Notes under the pieces: model-generated | Databases searched by the model: none | The model's input: the letters and a program-made list of their open reading frames with translations, nothing else | Told to the model about the DNA's origin: nothing | Made by a program: the position numbers and the translations under genes | Origin: CAVSJA01 sp963728145 | GTDB taxonomy: Bacteria; Bacteroidota; Bacteroidia; Chitinophagales; Chitinophagaceae | Direction: 5' to 3' | DNA: 64,000 nt | Assembly (NCBI GenBank): GCA_963728145.1 | Contig: CAVSJA010000002.1 | Span: 930,001-994,000 of the forward strand | Part shown: piece by piece, positions 42,638 to 51,568 of the stretch | How the letters are laid out: each line of letters starts with the position of its first letter | Numbering within the stretch: the first letter of the stretch is position 1

Positions 42638-44659
42638 CTACAGCTTTGTGAACGAAATCGACTTGACTCCTTTTTTGGTTGTTACATTTATTACATACAA
42701 GCCGGCGGGCAGATCGCGAACAGTGATTTGATTGAATCGCTGCTGTCTGTTGAGGGTTCTTGATCTTACTAGTTCTCCTGTTGAGGAATAAATTTTGATA
42801 GTTGCTCCATCGATAACATCACCCAGATCCACATTCAACTGATCATTTGCTGGATTTGGATATACCCGAATGTTGCCTGGCTCAACTGAAGATCTGACCG
42901 GAGCTATTCTTGACGATATTTCGTCCTCTTCTTCTTCCTCTTCTTTTTGGAACTCACAGGTGTCAGTAATGAAGGGATGAGGAATATTGGTAAGCCCCGT
43001 ATTTCTCATGATCACATCCCTGAACGTAGTATTCTTTATTCTTCTGCGAGTTTGATCTGGCAGGTAAGGATCATTCAGATAGAAATAGAAATCGCCATCC
43101 CTTAATTTCTCAAATTGCGATTTTAGCATAGCCGTGAGCGTTGGCCCCATAGCTTTATTGGGCAAATGTTTTTCTGCAAGCGCGCCAACCCAGAGATCAA
43201 CATTGTCCACGCTGCCATACAATTCTCTCAGCGCCCTGGCTGTTGAATCGACTGGAGAAATGTCTGAGAATCTTCTTGCAACAGTTCCCGTATAATACAA
43301 TCTTGCTTTGTTATAGTCTGGAAGACCATGATCTCTTCCCCTTTGAATATTCAAACTTCCGAGGTCAATTCCAAAACGAACGGGATCACTGGCACTAACG
43401 AAAAGAAAATTCCGTAACACATCATTGATCTTGATGTCAACTTCGTACTGATCATGTGATGAAGCGCCTTTGATAAAAATATCAATTCCATAGGTTACAA
43501 CTAATTGAGGATTCCAGAAGACTTCCTGCAATTCCATTTCACCTGGACCAACTTCTTCGCAATTATTATCCGCCAAAACAACATCATCCGATACCATCGT
43601 ATGTCCCAGTCGAAAAGCCGCAGTGGCGAAGGTGTTGGTTATATCCGGCCTCACCTCATCGTTGTAACGAGAAAAAGGCCTTAGATTGACTCCCAATGCT
43701 GGTAAGAATTCCTGGTAGGTGATTGCAGCGATCAGGGCACCTATTTCTTTTCTTGCTATCTGAAACATCAGTTCATCATTTCTCAGTCCATCTCTGAACA
43801 ACCTGTCACAAATACGGTTGTGTTCTCTTACAAAGAGTGTATGAATAGACAGAAGAACCGGATTTTCAGATGCGCGTACATCGCCCGATACAAAAGTTTT
43901 CACAGCTCCTCCGCTATCATTAGCCATGCTGGGCGCCAATGGATCGATTGGACTTCCATATTCGCCATCGATCGTATTGTATGGCATTAAATCTCCAGAT
44001 GAAGTCTTCAGTTTTCCCCGAAAACCTGTGCGCAACCATTTTGCTCTTGCCTCATCTGAACCGTAAACAACAGATGCATCTATAAATGATGTATTCAGGT
44101 TGATCTGTTGCCTTAGTTGCGATCCAGGCAAGCTTCGATATTCACTTCTGAAAAATGGAATGTCTTCGGTGAATATCTCTTCATCATCTGGCAGGGGAAT
44201 GGAGACATATTCCGTATTACCTGTTGGCGTGAGTGTGATCTCGTGATCCAGGAATTGTCCCCATTGGTAGATCAATGTGCTAACACGAAGGGTATTGAAT
44301 TGTGTTATCGGCTCCTTAACGACAACATTGGATATTTCTCTAGGTGAGGGTCTGTTAATGCCGCCCAAGGCATTGTTGGGATCTGAGGGACCATAATATG
44401 CAGGCATTTCGCGGAATAAAATGATATCCGCTGCGCCCCAATTGATCCTTCTTTCATTAATGTTATTGTACCTGCCATCATAGGTCCTGAAAAATGGATG
44501 GAATCTTGGCGTCGAAGACAGGGCTAGTTCAGTTCTGGGCCTTTGCTGCATCATTAATAAACGGCCCTTTGTTTCTTTCGCAGTTTGCGCAACAATGTCG
44601 GCAAACGGAATCAGCAGTAACAACAATAATAAATGTTGTGTAGAAGGTTTTCTGTACAT
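42638..44659 (-). CDS. Secreted animal-type haem peroxidase with type IX secretion sorting domain
   Basis: 673 residues. Signal peptide (LLLLLLIPFADIVAQ). Distal His139 in YQWGQFLDHEITLTP. Further conserved parts are the HNRICDRL helix (VREHNRICDRLF), TAAFRLGHTMV with the proximal His near residue 351, and LNIQRGRDHGLPDYNKAR, the strongest signature of peroxinectin/myeloperoxidase-like enzymes. The last 80 residues are a type IX C-terminal domain: VYPNPANDQLNVDLG, TIKIYSSTGELVRS, LPAGLYVINVTTKKGVKSI. It should cross the outer membrane by the type IX system and oxidise substrates (possibly halides or phenolics) at the surface. An acidic linker (about EEEEEEDE) separates enzyme and sorting domain. 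Confidence 0.92.
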   Translation of the reverse strand: MYRKPSTQHLLLLLLLIPFADIVAQTAKETKGRLLMMQQRPRTELALSSTPRFHPFFRTYDGRYNNINERRINWGAADIILFREMPAYYGPSDPNNALGGINRPSPREISNVVVKEPITQFNTLRVSTLIYQWGQFLDHEITLTPTGNTEYVSIPLPDDEEIFTEDIPFFRSEYRSLPGSQLRQQINLNTSFIDASVVYGSDEARAKWLRTGFRGKLKTSSGDLMPYNTIDGEYGSPIDPLAPSMANDSGGAVKTFVSGDVRASENPVLLSIHTLFVREHNRICDRLFRDGLRNDELMFQIARKEIGALIAAITYQEFLPALGVNLRPFSRYNDEVRPDITNTFATAAFRLGHTMVSDDVVLADNNCEEVGPGEMELQEVFWNPQLVVTYGIDIFIKGASSHDQYEVDIKINDVLRNFLFVSASDPVRFGIDLGSLNIQRGRDHGLPDYNKARLYYTGTVARRFSDISPVDSTARALRELYGSVDNVDLWVGALAEKHLPNKAMGPTLTAMLKSQFEKLRDGDFYFYLNDPYLPDQTRRRIKNTTFRDVIMRNTGLTNIPHPFITDTCEFQKEEEEEEDEISSRIAPVRSSVEPGNIRVYPNPANDQLNVDLGDVIDGATIKIYSSTGELVRSRTLNRQQRFNQITVRDLPAGLYVINVTTKKGVKSISFTKL

Positions 44660-44863
44660 AGGTTAAATTTTGAGGTTGGATAAATAAGGATCCGCCGTAA
44701 CGAAGAGGAAATTTGTTTTGGTTACAGTGAAGCCCGGAGTACTACTAAACGCGTGAAGAGATCAACCAATTTTCATTGGATGAGCATTTGAACAAATATG
44801 GCACAGAATGAAGCGGAATCTGTTATATAATTGTGAGCAAATGTTATATAATTCCGTCTCTAT

Positions 44864-45409
44864 TCAGAATTCATTCTTTAAAACAAATTTTTTGTAAGCG
44901 GTTGGAGTAACACCAGTAACTTTTTTGAATTGCGATGAGAGGTGAGATGTGCTGCTGTATTGAAGTCTCCATGCGATTTCAGAGAGTGTCAAATCATTAG
45001 CCAACAATAATTGTTTCACCCGCTTGATTTTTTCCTCGATTATAAAAGCACGGATATTCATCTTTTTTATTTTCGAAAAGCATTTCGAGAGGTAGGTATA
45101 ATCATGGTGTAGTTTCTCGCTTAGATAATCAGAAACGTTCACCTCAGGTAGTTCTTCCGAGTAATGGACCATCTCGATCACCAGGTATTTTATTTTCTCA
45201 ACCAGGATGATCTGTTTGTTACTTTCCAATTCTACATCTTCCTTGCGTAAGGCCCGCTTCAGCATGTCATATTCCCTCGATGAAACTTCTTCAGAAATCT
45301 CCACTTCACCAATCTCTGCTCTTACCGGATGCAGTCCCAGCTTTTCAATAATTGCCAGCGCCCGTGCACGAGTACCCGAATTGATCATATTCTTAATGAA
45401 CAACTTCAT
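44864..45409 (-). CDS. AraC-family transcriptional regulator (short form)
   Basis: 181 residues from ATG 45409. A C-terminal HTH_18 (residues about 85-175) has VSDYLSEKLHHDYTYLSKCF as the first and LTLSEIAWRLQYSSTSHLSS, then VTGVTPTAYKKF as the second HTH. The N-terminal 80 residues (NSGTRARALAIIEKLGLHPV) resemble a small domain often seen on Bacteroidota AraC regulators that follow two-component or PAS inputs. It precedes the peroxidase gene on the same strand by 204 bases and may regulate it (inference). Confidence 0.82.
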   Translation of the reverse strand: MKLFIKNMINSGTRARALAIIEKLGLHPVRAEIGEVEISEEVSSREYDMLKRALRKEDVELESNKQIILVEKIKYLVIEMVHYSEELPEVNVSDYLSEKLHHDYTYLSKCFSKIKKMNIRAFIIEEKIKRVKQLLLANDLTLSEIAWRLQYSSTSHLSSQFKKVTGVTPTAYKKFVLKNEF

Positions 45410-45457
45410 AAACTTATTCCTCCAATAATTTTCTTCGGTGCAAGTAGGGGATAGCAC

Positions 45458-46168
45458 AAAGGATAAGATGTAGACAGAAGAATCCAGAGCCCTATAACAG
45501 GTGGGGGCTGTCTATTCGTTAAACAGCCAGACAATTTGCGAATTTCAGAATAGTAATACTGGAATTAAATCAAGAGGTATTCATTGGGTATTGATAGTTT
45601 TAGGTTGAACAAAGTTTGGTTTGTTTGTAAAAATCCGGGAGAGATAAACGTAAAACTAGCAGAGGGAAAATCCGTTTAATTAGTCAGTTCTTCATTTTGG
45701 TCAAAGACATTCTTTTTTATCACTCCCAAAGCAGTTCTAGAGAAAAGAGGTATTTAGGAAGTCTCAAGAAATATGCCACCCGCGCGAATTTCATGAGAAT
45801 ACCCGACCAGGGAAAATAATTTAATCAAAGTCAAATTTAGTTTATCGACTTCTGTCACAAATCTGTCGTGAAGAAAATATCGTAGCCTTCGCCAGCAAAA
45901 AAGGGTAATACTTTTTCCCATTTTGAGAAGGTTCCCGCTATCGCGGGAATGAAGGCTTTCGTGGGAATGACGTGCTAGTGATGGTTTAATGGTTAGATGT
46001 TCGCCCTATAGTTATCACGAGTTGGGCTTACTATGAATAAACCCTCCCGATAATTATCGGGACATCAAACCATGGAGCAATCAAACCATAGAAATAATCG
46101 ATCACTCTCCATAAAATAAAAAATTTCGTAGTCAAAAAAATTAGTAATTTGCGCTAAAATACTTAGTT
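45458..46168. other. 711-base intergenic region with palindromes
   Basis: No gene seen. Contains TTCCCGCTATCGCGGGAA near 45934, CCCGATAATTATCGGG near 46046, and arms gatggtttaatggtt (45980) and aaaccatggagcaatcaaacc (46068) in inverted order. It lies between divergent genes, so promoters for both should be here; no full TTTG/TAnnTTTG pair was found. Confidence 0.5.
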
Positions 46169-46921
46169 ATGTCTCAAGCCGGACTCAACCTTAAGTACCT
46201 GCGCAAGCTTCGTGGATGGACCCAGGAAGAATTTGCTGCAAAACTCGATATCAAGCGTTCTTTACTTGGCGCCTATGAAGAGGAAAGGGCAGAACCCCGG
46301 ATAGATGTATTGCAAACGGTGAGCGAAATTTTTAAGTTAAGTCTTGATGAATTGCTTTTAAAAGATCTCAGTGAAACGCGAGGTAATTACCTCGCAAAGC
46401 GACGAGCTCAGAAACTTGCAGCCTCTGGCTCAAATGAAATTCAATTTGTTCCTGTTAAAGCGGCCGCGGGTTATCTTGCTGGTTATGCGGACCAGGAATA
46501 TATTGATGAACTGAATACTTTCACATTACCTATGCTTGCTTCCGGAACTTACCGGGCATTTGAGATCATTGGAGATTCAATGCTTCCCACTCCAAGTGGA
46601 TCAGTAATAGTTGGGGAAAAAGTTGAAGATCTGCAAGACGTAAAAGCGAATAATACCTATATCGTGATCTCAAGAAAAGAAGGAATCGTTTACAAGAGGG
46701 TGATGAAAAATCCCAAAACAAGGAATAAACTTACTCTTATAAGTGACAATCCTTCTTATCAGCCATATAATGTCGATGCTGAAGATGTGTTGGAAATGTG
46801 GAAGGCAACGATGATCATGAGCAAGGCCAATACATCGCAGAGATGGGATGTAAATCAGTTGGCAAATATGGTGAGTGATTTGACGCAGCAGGTATCGCAA
46901 CTTAAGAAGAAGATGAATTAA
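46169..46921 (+). CDS. XRE-family HTH regulator with S24 (LexA/CI-like) peptidase domain
   Basis: 250 residues. An N-terminal HTH_3 (residues 7-60: LNLKYLRKLRGWTQEEFAAK) is followed by a C-terminal S24 domain with the nucleophile Ser137 in IGDSMLPTPSG and the general base Lys176 in GIVYKRVMKN. The pattern resembles phage CI or HdiR repressors that cleave themselves on DNA damage, but there is no clear Ala-Gly cleavage site beyond AAAGYLAGYA at residues 98-106. Alone, with no phage gene nearby. A coiled tail (LANMVSDLTQQVSQLKKKM) ends the protein. A tandem repeat begins about 30 bases downstream. Confidence 0.85.
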   Translation: MSQAGLNLKYLRKLRGWTQEEFAAKLDIKRSLLGAYEEERAEPRIDVLQTVSEIFKLSLDELLLKDLSETRGNYLAKRRAQKLAASGSNEIQFVPVKAAAGYLAGYADQEYIDELNTFTLPMLASGTYRAFEIIGDSMLPTPSGSVIVGEKVEDLQDVKANNTYIVISRKEGIVYKRVMKNPKTRNKLTLISDNPSYQPYNVDAEDVLEMWKATMIMSKANTSQRWDVNQLANMVSDLTQQVSQLKKKMN

Positions 46922-46950
46922 TTTTTGAAATCCCGAGGACGCCAGGGTTT

Positions 46951-47628
46951 GATCGGAAGAACAGCGGAACAGATGAACAGCGGAACAGCGGAACGGTGGG
47001 ATGTAGAAATGGGGGTTGTCTAATATAAACACTAGCTTCGAGTTTAGGGTTTACTTGACTTGTCTTCATTGTCATTTTCGCCTTTCTTTTTCTTTTTGTT
47101 TTCATTTTCATTTTTGTTGCGCAAATTTCTTTCCGCGGTTCTGACTGAGGTATAAAATATTGAAATCAATTGATTGTTTTCGTCGATTAGCCAGGCAAAA
47201 TCTTCTTCTGGGAGCCAGGACATTTTGCTTGCAATTCGTAGGGCGTTATATGATTCGCGCAATTCTTTTAGGCCGCCTTTCATTTTGTGGATGAAATCCT
47301 TTGGAGATTCGGCAGCTTGTGCTTCGCCATAATGTAATGCAGGAGCTGATGCGCTTCGTACAACCTGCCCCCTAATATTAGTTGCAGCCGGGATTCTCGG
47401 AAATCTCTCGCAAATTTTTGTAACTGCAATTGAGAAATTAACTAGTCTCTCACTAAGATTATACTTTGATCCCATATGTTCGTAAAACTAGTATCGATCT
47501 TTTCGAAAGAAATGGTGAAAACATCCTGTTTTTTCAGTTTTTTCCTCATCGAATTAGCGTGAAATAACGGCGACCCTCTGTCCCGCTGTTCCGCAGTTCA
47601 TCTGTTCCGCTGTTCTTCCGATCAAAAT
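46951..47628. repeat. Unit bounded by inverted agaacagcgga repeats around a four-helix-bundle gene
   Basis: Left arm 46951-47002 begins ttgatcggaagaacagcgga and continues as repeat units; right arm 47578-47628 is its reverse complement, including the same gatcggaagaac leader at the outer edge. The arms agree over about 45 bases with few differences. The enclosed 575 bases hold the single gene 47044-47475. Confidence 0.85.
47044..47475 (-). CDS. Four-helix-bundle protein (S23 / ribosomal-intervening-sequence family)
   Basis: 143 residues. LSERLVNFSIAVTKICERFP, NIRGQVVRSASAPALHYGEA, AAESPKDFIHKMKGGLKELR are typical of the S23 four-helix-bundle family, first found encoded in 23S rRNA intervening sequences and now common as stand-alone genes in Bacteroidota. 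The last 25 residues are a lysine/asparagine-rich low-complexity tail (ENKKKKKGENDNE). Function unknown. Enclosed by inverted tandem repeats. Confidence 0.85.
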   Translation of the reverse strand: MGSKYNLSERLVNFSIAVTKICERFPRIPAATNIRGQVVRSASAPALHYGEAQAAESPKDFIHKMKGGLKELRESYNALRIASKMSWLPEEDFAWLIDENNQLISIFYTSVRTAERNLRNKNENENKKKKKGENDNEDKSSKP

Positions 47629-47754
47629 CAGCAAACTCATCAAAACCCCTATCTTCCCCTAGCCTTACCCCCATTGCTCAAAAATTACAGTACACCGTAT
47701 TTTCACCATTTTTTCCTTGCTGTTTTGGGCTATTTTTACATCGGCTCCAACTGC

Positions 47755-50250
47755 ATGTGTAAACTGGTTTTATTTTGCCTGATTTCCCTTTCCTTCCGGC
47801 CTGCGTTTGCTCAGGTCAAAACCACTGTCCCCGTTAAAGTAACGGCTCCTCCCAAGATTGATGGCGTACTTGATGAGGCTGTTTGGAATGAAGTTCCAAT
47901 CGCCACTGATTTTATTACCCAAAGCCCGGAATTTGGAAAGCCCGCCACTTCGAAAACTGAGGTGAAGGTGATCTATGACAATACAGCCATCTATATCGGG
48001 GCAATGATATATGATGATCCCGCTAAAATCCGGCGTCAGATCACACCCAGGGATATGGAACGGCAATCGGATGTAGATTACTTTGCAGTTTTTCTCGATA
48101 CTTATCACGACAGGCAGAATGCTTTTCAGTTCCTGGTCACATCAAGAAATGTGCAAAGTGATGCAAGAGTCTCTCCCCTTGCTGTAACCGATTATGGGAT
48201 CTATGGTGATTTAAGTTGGGATGCCGTTTGGGATAGTAAAATAAGCATTGTTGCCGACGGTTGGATGGTGGAAATGAAGATCCCATACTTCTCCATTCGG
48301 TTTAATAAAAAAGATGCGCAGGATTGGGGAATTCAATTCCTTCGTTTTTCGAGAAGATTGAATGAATCCAGTTTCTGGAACCCGGTTGATCCTAATGTGA
48401 ATGGATTTGCCAACCAGTTTGGAGATCTTACCGGACTTACCCAGCTTATTCCACCATTGCGTCTTAGTTTCTCCCCATATATCAGTGGAGGCTATCGCGG
48501 TACACCAACCATTGCTCATGGATATCAAACAGAATGGTTAAAAAGTGGAGGAATGGATGTTAAGTACGGCATCAGCGAAAGCTTTACGCTGGATGTGACG
48601 CTTATACCAGATTTTGGACAGGTGATATCTGATAATGTAATCAACAATATTTCGCCCTTTGAAGTGCAGTTCAGGGAAAACCGGCCATTCTTTACTGAAG
48701 GAACCGAGTTATTCAATAAATCCGGGATCTTTTATTCGAGACGGATTGGAAAAACGCCCGATAAATACCAAAGCATTTTAGACGAAACCGCGTCGGGTGA
48801 TTTGATTGATTACCGGATCATGAAAAATCCGCAGGTAACCAAATTATATAATGCAATTAAGTTTTCAGGACGCACAAAACAAAATCTGGGAATAGGAATT
48901 TTTAATTCAATTACTCAACCTGTAAACGCAGAGTTGCAAAATATTAATACTGGCTCAGACTCGACGATACTTACCGAGCCGATGGCGAACTACAATGTAA
49001 TTGTTTTGGACCAGGTACTTCGTAATCGTTCCTTTGTCACATTGACCAATACGAATGTGTTGAGAAATGGACATGAAAGAGATGCGAATGTAACTGCGCT
49101 GGATATTGCTATTTATGATAGAAAGAACAGATACGGTTTCCTCTTAAGTCCTCGCTACAGTAAGGTATTCGATACTGCCGGAGGATACGACGGATGGAGA
49201 AACCATATTGAATTCGGAAAAGTGAGTGGCAAGCTTCAATTCTCGGTAAGTAATGACCTGGTCACGGATCAATATGATCACAACGATCTTGGGTTTCTTC
49301 TTTCGCCAAATGAATTCACAAACCGCGCAGAAGTAAGCTACAATTTGTTTCAGGCATCAAAGAATTTTCTGAACCAGCGTTACTCAATTGAATTAACGCA
49401 ATCTTATCTTTACAAACAATTCAGTTATCAGAAGACAACCATTACGGCTTCCAGCTTCTGGGTATTCAGAAATTTCTGGGACCTGAGTATACTCACAGAA
49501 ATTCAGCCCAATTGGTTTAACGATTTTTTTGAGCTGCGTACGCCTGAAAATATTCTTGAAACACCGAGAAGTCCATTGAAGAGAGCTGCGAATTTTTTTG
49601 TCGGTGTTAATGGAAGCAGCGATAGCAGAAAAAAACTATTTGTGCGTTGGGACCTGGGTTTTGCGCAGAGTCCACTTCCGAATGATCCCTATAACTCTTT
49701 TGAATTGGGGGCACGATTTCGTTTCAGTAATCGATTATCAATTGAAGGAAGCTTTCGTCGCCAGCATGACAATGGCCAATACGGTTATGCCTTCCTGAGA
49801 GACCCGATGAACAATGCGCCGATACTTGCACGCAGAGAGTACACGGATGTAGTCACCGTGATCAGCGGTATCTACAACTTCACCGCCAGGATGAATATAA
49901 CATTCAGGGCAAGGCATTTCTGGAACCGTATAAAGAATACCAATTTCTTCAATGTGAATGATGAAGGATACTGGAATGAACGGTTCGACCTGAATCCATC
50001 CGATTACAATAGTAATTATAATGCTTTTAACCTTGATGTGTTCTATACCTGGGATTTCCGTCTGGGCAGCCGCATCATCATTGGATGGAAGAACTGGCTT
50101 GGCCGCGATTATGAATTTTTCATCAATGGAGCAGTCTATCCCAAATACGGCGATAACCTGAAGCGCGTCTTCGCGACTTCACATGGTAATGAAGTTACGG
50201 TTCGATTTATTTATTTCCTGGATTGGCAACAATTCAAGAAGAAGCCGTGA
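47755..50250 (+). CDS. DUF5916 outer membrane protein with N-terminal CBM9-like domain
   Basis: About 831 residues from ATG 47755, which gives a signal peptide (FCLISLSFRPAFAQ); a TTG at 47674 is less likely. Residues about 25-200 form a CBM9-like sugar-binding fold (PPKIDGVLDEAVWNEVPIAT, DNTAIYIGAMIYD, DAVWDSKISIVADGWMVEMK). The C-terminal 600 residues are rich in beta strands with aromatic girdles and end in a strand (VRFIYFLDWQQFKKKP), suggesting an outer membrane barrel. DUF5916 is frequent in Bacteroidota. Function is not established; carbohydrate binding is inferred from the N-terminal fold. Confidence 0.85.
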   Translation: MCKLVLFCLISLSFRPAFAQVKTTVPVKVTAPPKIDGVLDEAVWNEVPIATDFITQSPEFGKPATSKTEVKVIYDNTAIYIGAMIYDDPAKIRRQITPRDMERQSDVDYFAVFLDTYHDRQNAFQFLVTSRNVQSDARVSPLAVTDYGIYGDLSWDAVWDSKISIVADGWMVEMKIPYFSIRFNKKDAQDWGIQFLRFSRRLNESSFWNPVDPNVNGFANQFGDLTGLTQLIPPLRLSFSPYISGGYRGTPTIAHGYQTEWLKSGGMDVKYGISESFTLDVTLIPDFGQVISDNVINNISPFEVQFRENRPFFTEGTELFNKSGIFYSRRIGKTPDKYQSILDETASGDLIDYRIMKNPQVTKLYNAIKFSGRTKQNLGIGIFNSITQPVNAELQNINTGSDSTILTEPMANYNVIVLDQVLRNRSFVTLTNTNVLRNGHERDANVTALDIAIYDRKNRYGFLLSPRYSKVFDTAGGYDGWRNHIEFGKVSGKLQFSVSNDLVTDQYDHNDLGFLLSPNEFTNRAEVSYNLFQASKNFLNQRYSIELTQSYLYKQFSYQKTTITASSFWVFRNFWDLSILTEIQPNWFNDFFELRTPENILETPRSPLKRAANFFVGVNGSSDSRKKLFVRWDLGFAQSPLPNDPYNSFELGARFRFSNRLSIEGSFRRQHDNGQYGYAFLRDPMNNAPILARREYTDVVTVISGIYNFTARMNITFRARHFWNRIKNTNFFNVNDEGYWNERFDLNPSDYNSNYNAFNLDVFYTWDFRLGSRIIIGWKNWLGRDYEFFINGAVYPKYGDNLKRVFATSHGNEVTVRFIYFLDWQQFKKKP

Positions 50251-50325
50251 GCTGTGAGCTACGAGCCTCGAGCTTCTGTTCCCTGTCTTAGCTCGCGGCT
50301 CGTAGCTCAAAGCTCGCAGCTTCTT
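50249..50325. repeat. Inverted tandem-repeat arms, unit gagctacgagc
   Basis: Left: gtgagctgtgagctacgagc, then ctcgagctt. Right: tagctcgcggctcgtagctc, then aaagctcgcagctt. Forms a hairpin between the convergent DUF5916 and pdeM genes. Confidence 0.88.
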
Positions 50326-50990
50326 CACTGCAATTGAATCACTTCATTCTTCACAATCGCAAATACATTTTCGTCTGGTTTGGGATTTATCATTGCCATA
50401 CCGGTAAAGGCGCTGAATGCGGGAAGCACGGCGAAATTGGAGCTGAAATAAAAACAGGGAAAAGTCAGGCTTTGTCTTCCCTGTCCATTAATGCGGATAC
50501 CGGGATGAAGATGACCTGAAAAAATATAGTCATTCTTATGAAATATGGTTTGAAAGGACGAAGCCGGGTCGTGATGGAAGATGAAATCACTTATGTTCCA
50601 GGAAGGATCCGATAAACTCACTGCAGCTTCTTTGTACCAGTCGTCATGCAGGATATCATGATTGCCTTTTATCAATTGAATATGCAGATCAGGAAAATCA
50701 TTTCTCCATTTCTTGAATAGGTCTAATTCCTTATTATCCTTGCTATGAAACATATCTCCAACAATCACCAATTGCCTGGGTTGGAAATGTTGCAATTGCT
50801 CAAATAGTCTTTGAAGATCCTTCTTGTAAATATTTTGAGGAACTGGAATGCCGGATTTTCGAAAGTGTCCGGTTTTACCAAAATGAAGATCGGAAAGGAT
50901 CAAAGTTTTTTCTTCTTCCCAGAAAACGCATCGTTCCGAGGTAAGCCACAGTTTTTTATTGCGACAATTAAAGAATACGGGAGCCTTCAT
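50325..50990 (-). CDS. pdeM: Ligase-associated DNA damage response metallophosphoesterase PdeM
   Basis: 221 residues. Calcineurin-type metal sites: LILSDLHFGKTGHFR, VIVGDMFHSKDN, LIKGNHDILHDDW and FSGHLHPGIRI. This is the PdeM endonuclease/phosphoesterase usually encoded with an Lhr-like helicase, an ATP-dependent ligase and a metallo-beta-lactamase exonuclease. All four are in this window on the minus strand. Here PdeM is separated from the helicase gene by the haem-binding protein gene. Confidence 0.85.
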   Translation of the reverse strand: MKAPVFFNCRNKKLWLTSERCVFWEEEKTLILSDLHFGKTGHFRKSGIPVPQNIYKKDLQRLFEQLQHFQPRQLVIVGDMFHSKDNKELDLFKKWRNDFPDLHIQLIKGNHDILHDDWYKEAAVSLSDPSWNISDFIFHHDPASSFQTIFHKNDYIFSGHLHPGIRINGQGRQSLTFPCFYFSSNFAVLPAFSAFTGMAMINPKPDENVFAIVKNEVIQLQ

Positions 50991-51019
50991 GTTTCAAATT
51001 GCACGTTTCGAGTGCAAAT

Positions 51020-51499
51020 TTATTTTTTCTCCTCGGAAACATCATGTTTAGAGGCAATTTCTTTTCTCAATATTTCAGCCCAATTTACCAGTAATACTTT
51101 TTCCTGCTCAGTTAGCTTCGCGTTTTTATGCATCCATGTATAGCTATCCAGCGGCATTTCGCTTTCCTTCACCATTTCGACCACTTCTTCCAATTTATGA
51201 TGTTGTTTTTTTGGAGTATAGCCTCCGAATTCTGAAAAGTTCAGATGTCCTTTTCCTTCTTTTACATGATTGGCCATCCACCAGCCGACCGGTTGAATAT
51301 TTGTGTACCAGGGATAGATTGTATTGTTGCTATGACAATCATTACATGCCCTTTTCAATATTACGTTTACATCCTCTGGCACAGTAAAATGTTTTGAAAT
51401 ATCATTAGCTGACATCGAGGTTGAAACATTTCTTGCGGGTCGAATGAACTGAATGATCACCAGCAGAGCGAGAATAACCAGGAATATTTTCTTTTTCAT
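51020..51499 (-). CDS. Haem-binding domain protein (single c-type haem)
   Basis: 159 residues. One N-terminal membrane helix or uncleaved signal (IFLVILALLVIIQFI). A single CxxCH site in RACNDCHSNNTIYPWY binds haem. IQPVGWWMANHVKEGKGHLN, FSEFGG and the closing helix LTEQEKVLLVNWAEILR match the Haem_bd family of Bacteroidota. An electron-carrier or sensing role at the periplasmic face is inferred. It is wedged between helicase and pdeM. Confidence 0.8.
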   Translation of the reverse strand: MKKKIFLVILALLVIIQFIRPARNVSTSMSANDISKHFTVPEDVNVILKRACNDCHSNNTIYPWYTNIQPVGWWMANHVKEGKGHLNFSEFGGYTPKKQHHKLEEVVEMVKESEMPLDSYTWMHKNAKLTEQEKVLLVNWAEILRKEIASKHDVSEEKK

Positions 51500-51568
51500 G
51501 ACCGTATTTTTTTCAAAATAAAGATATGTTTTATACGGAATCGGGAAAATGATTTACACAAAAAGGAA

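Noticed and set aside
46169..46921. Prophage boundary
   Set aside because: Apart from the CI-like regulator there is no integrase, structural gene or attachment repeat.
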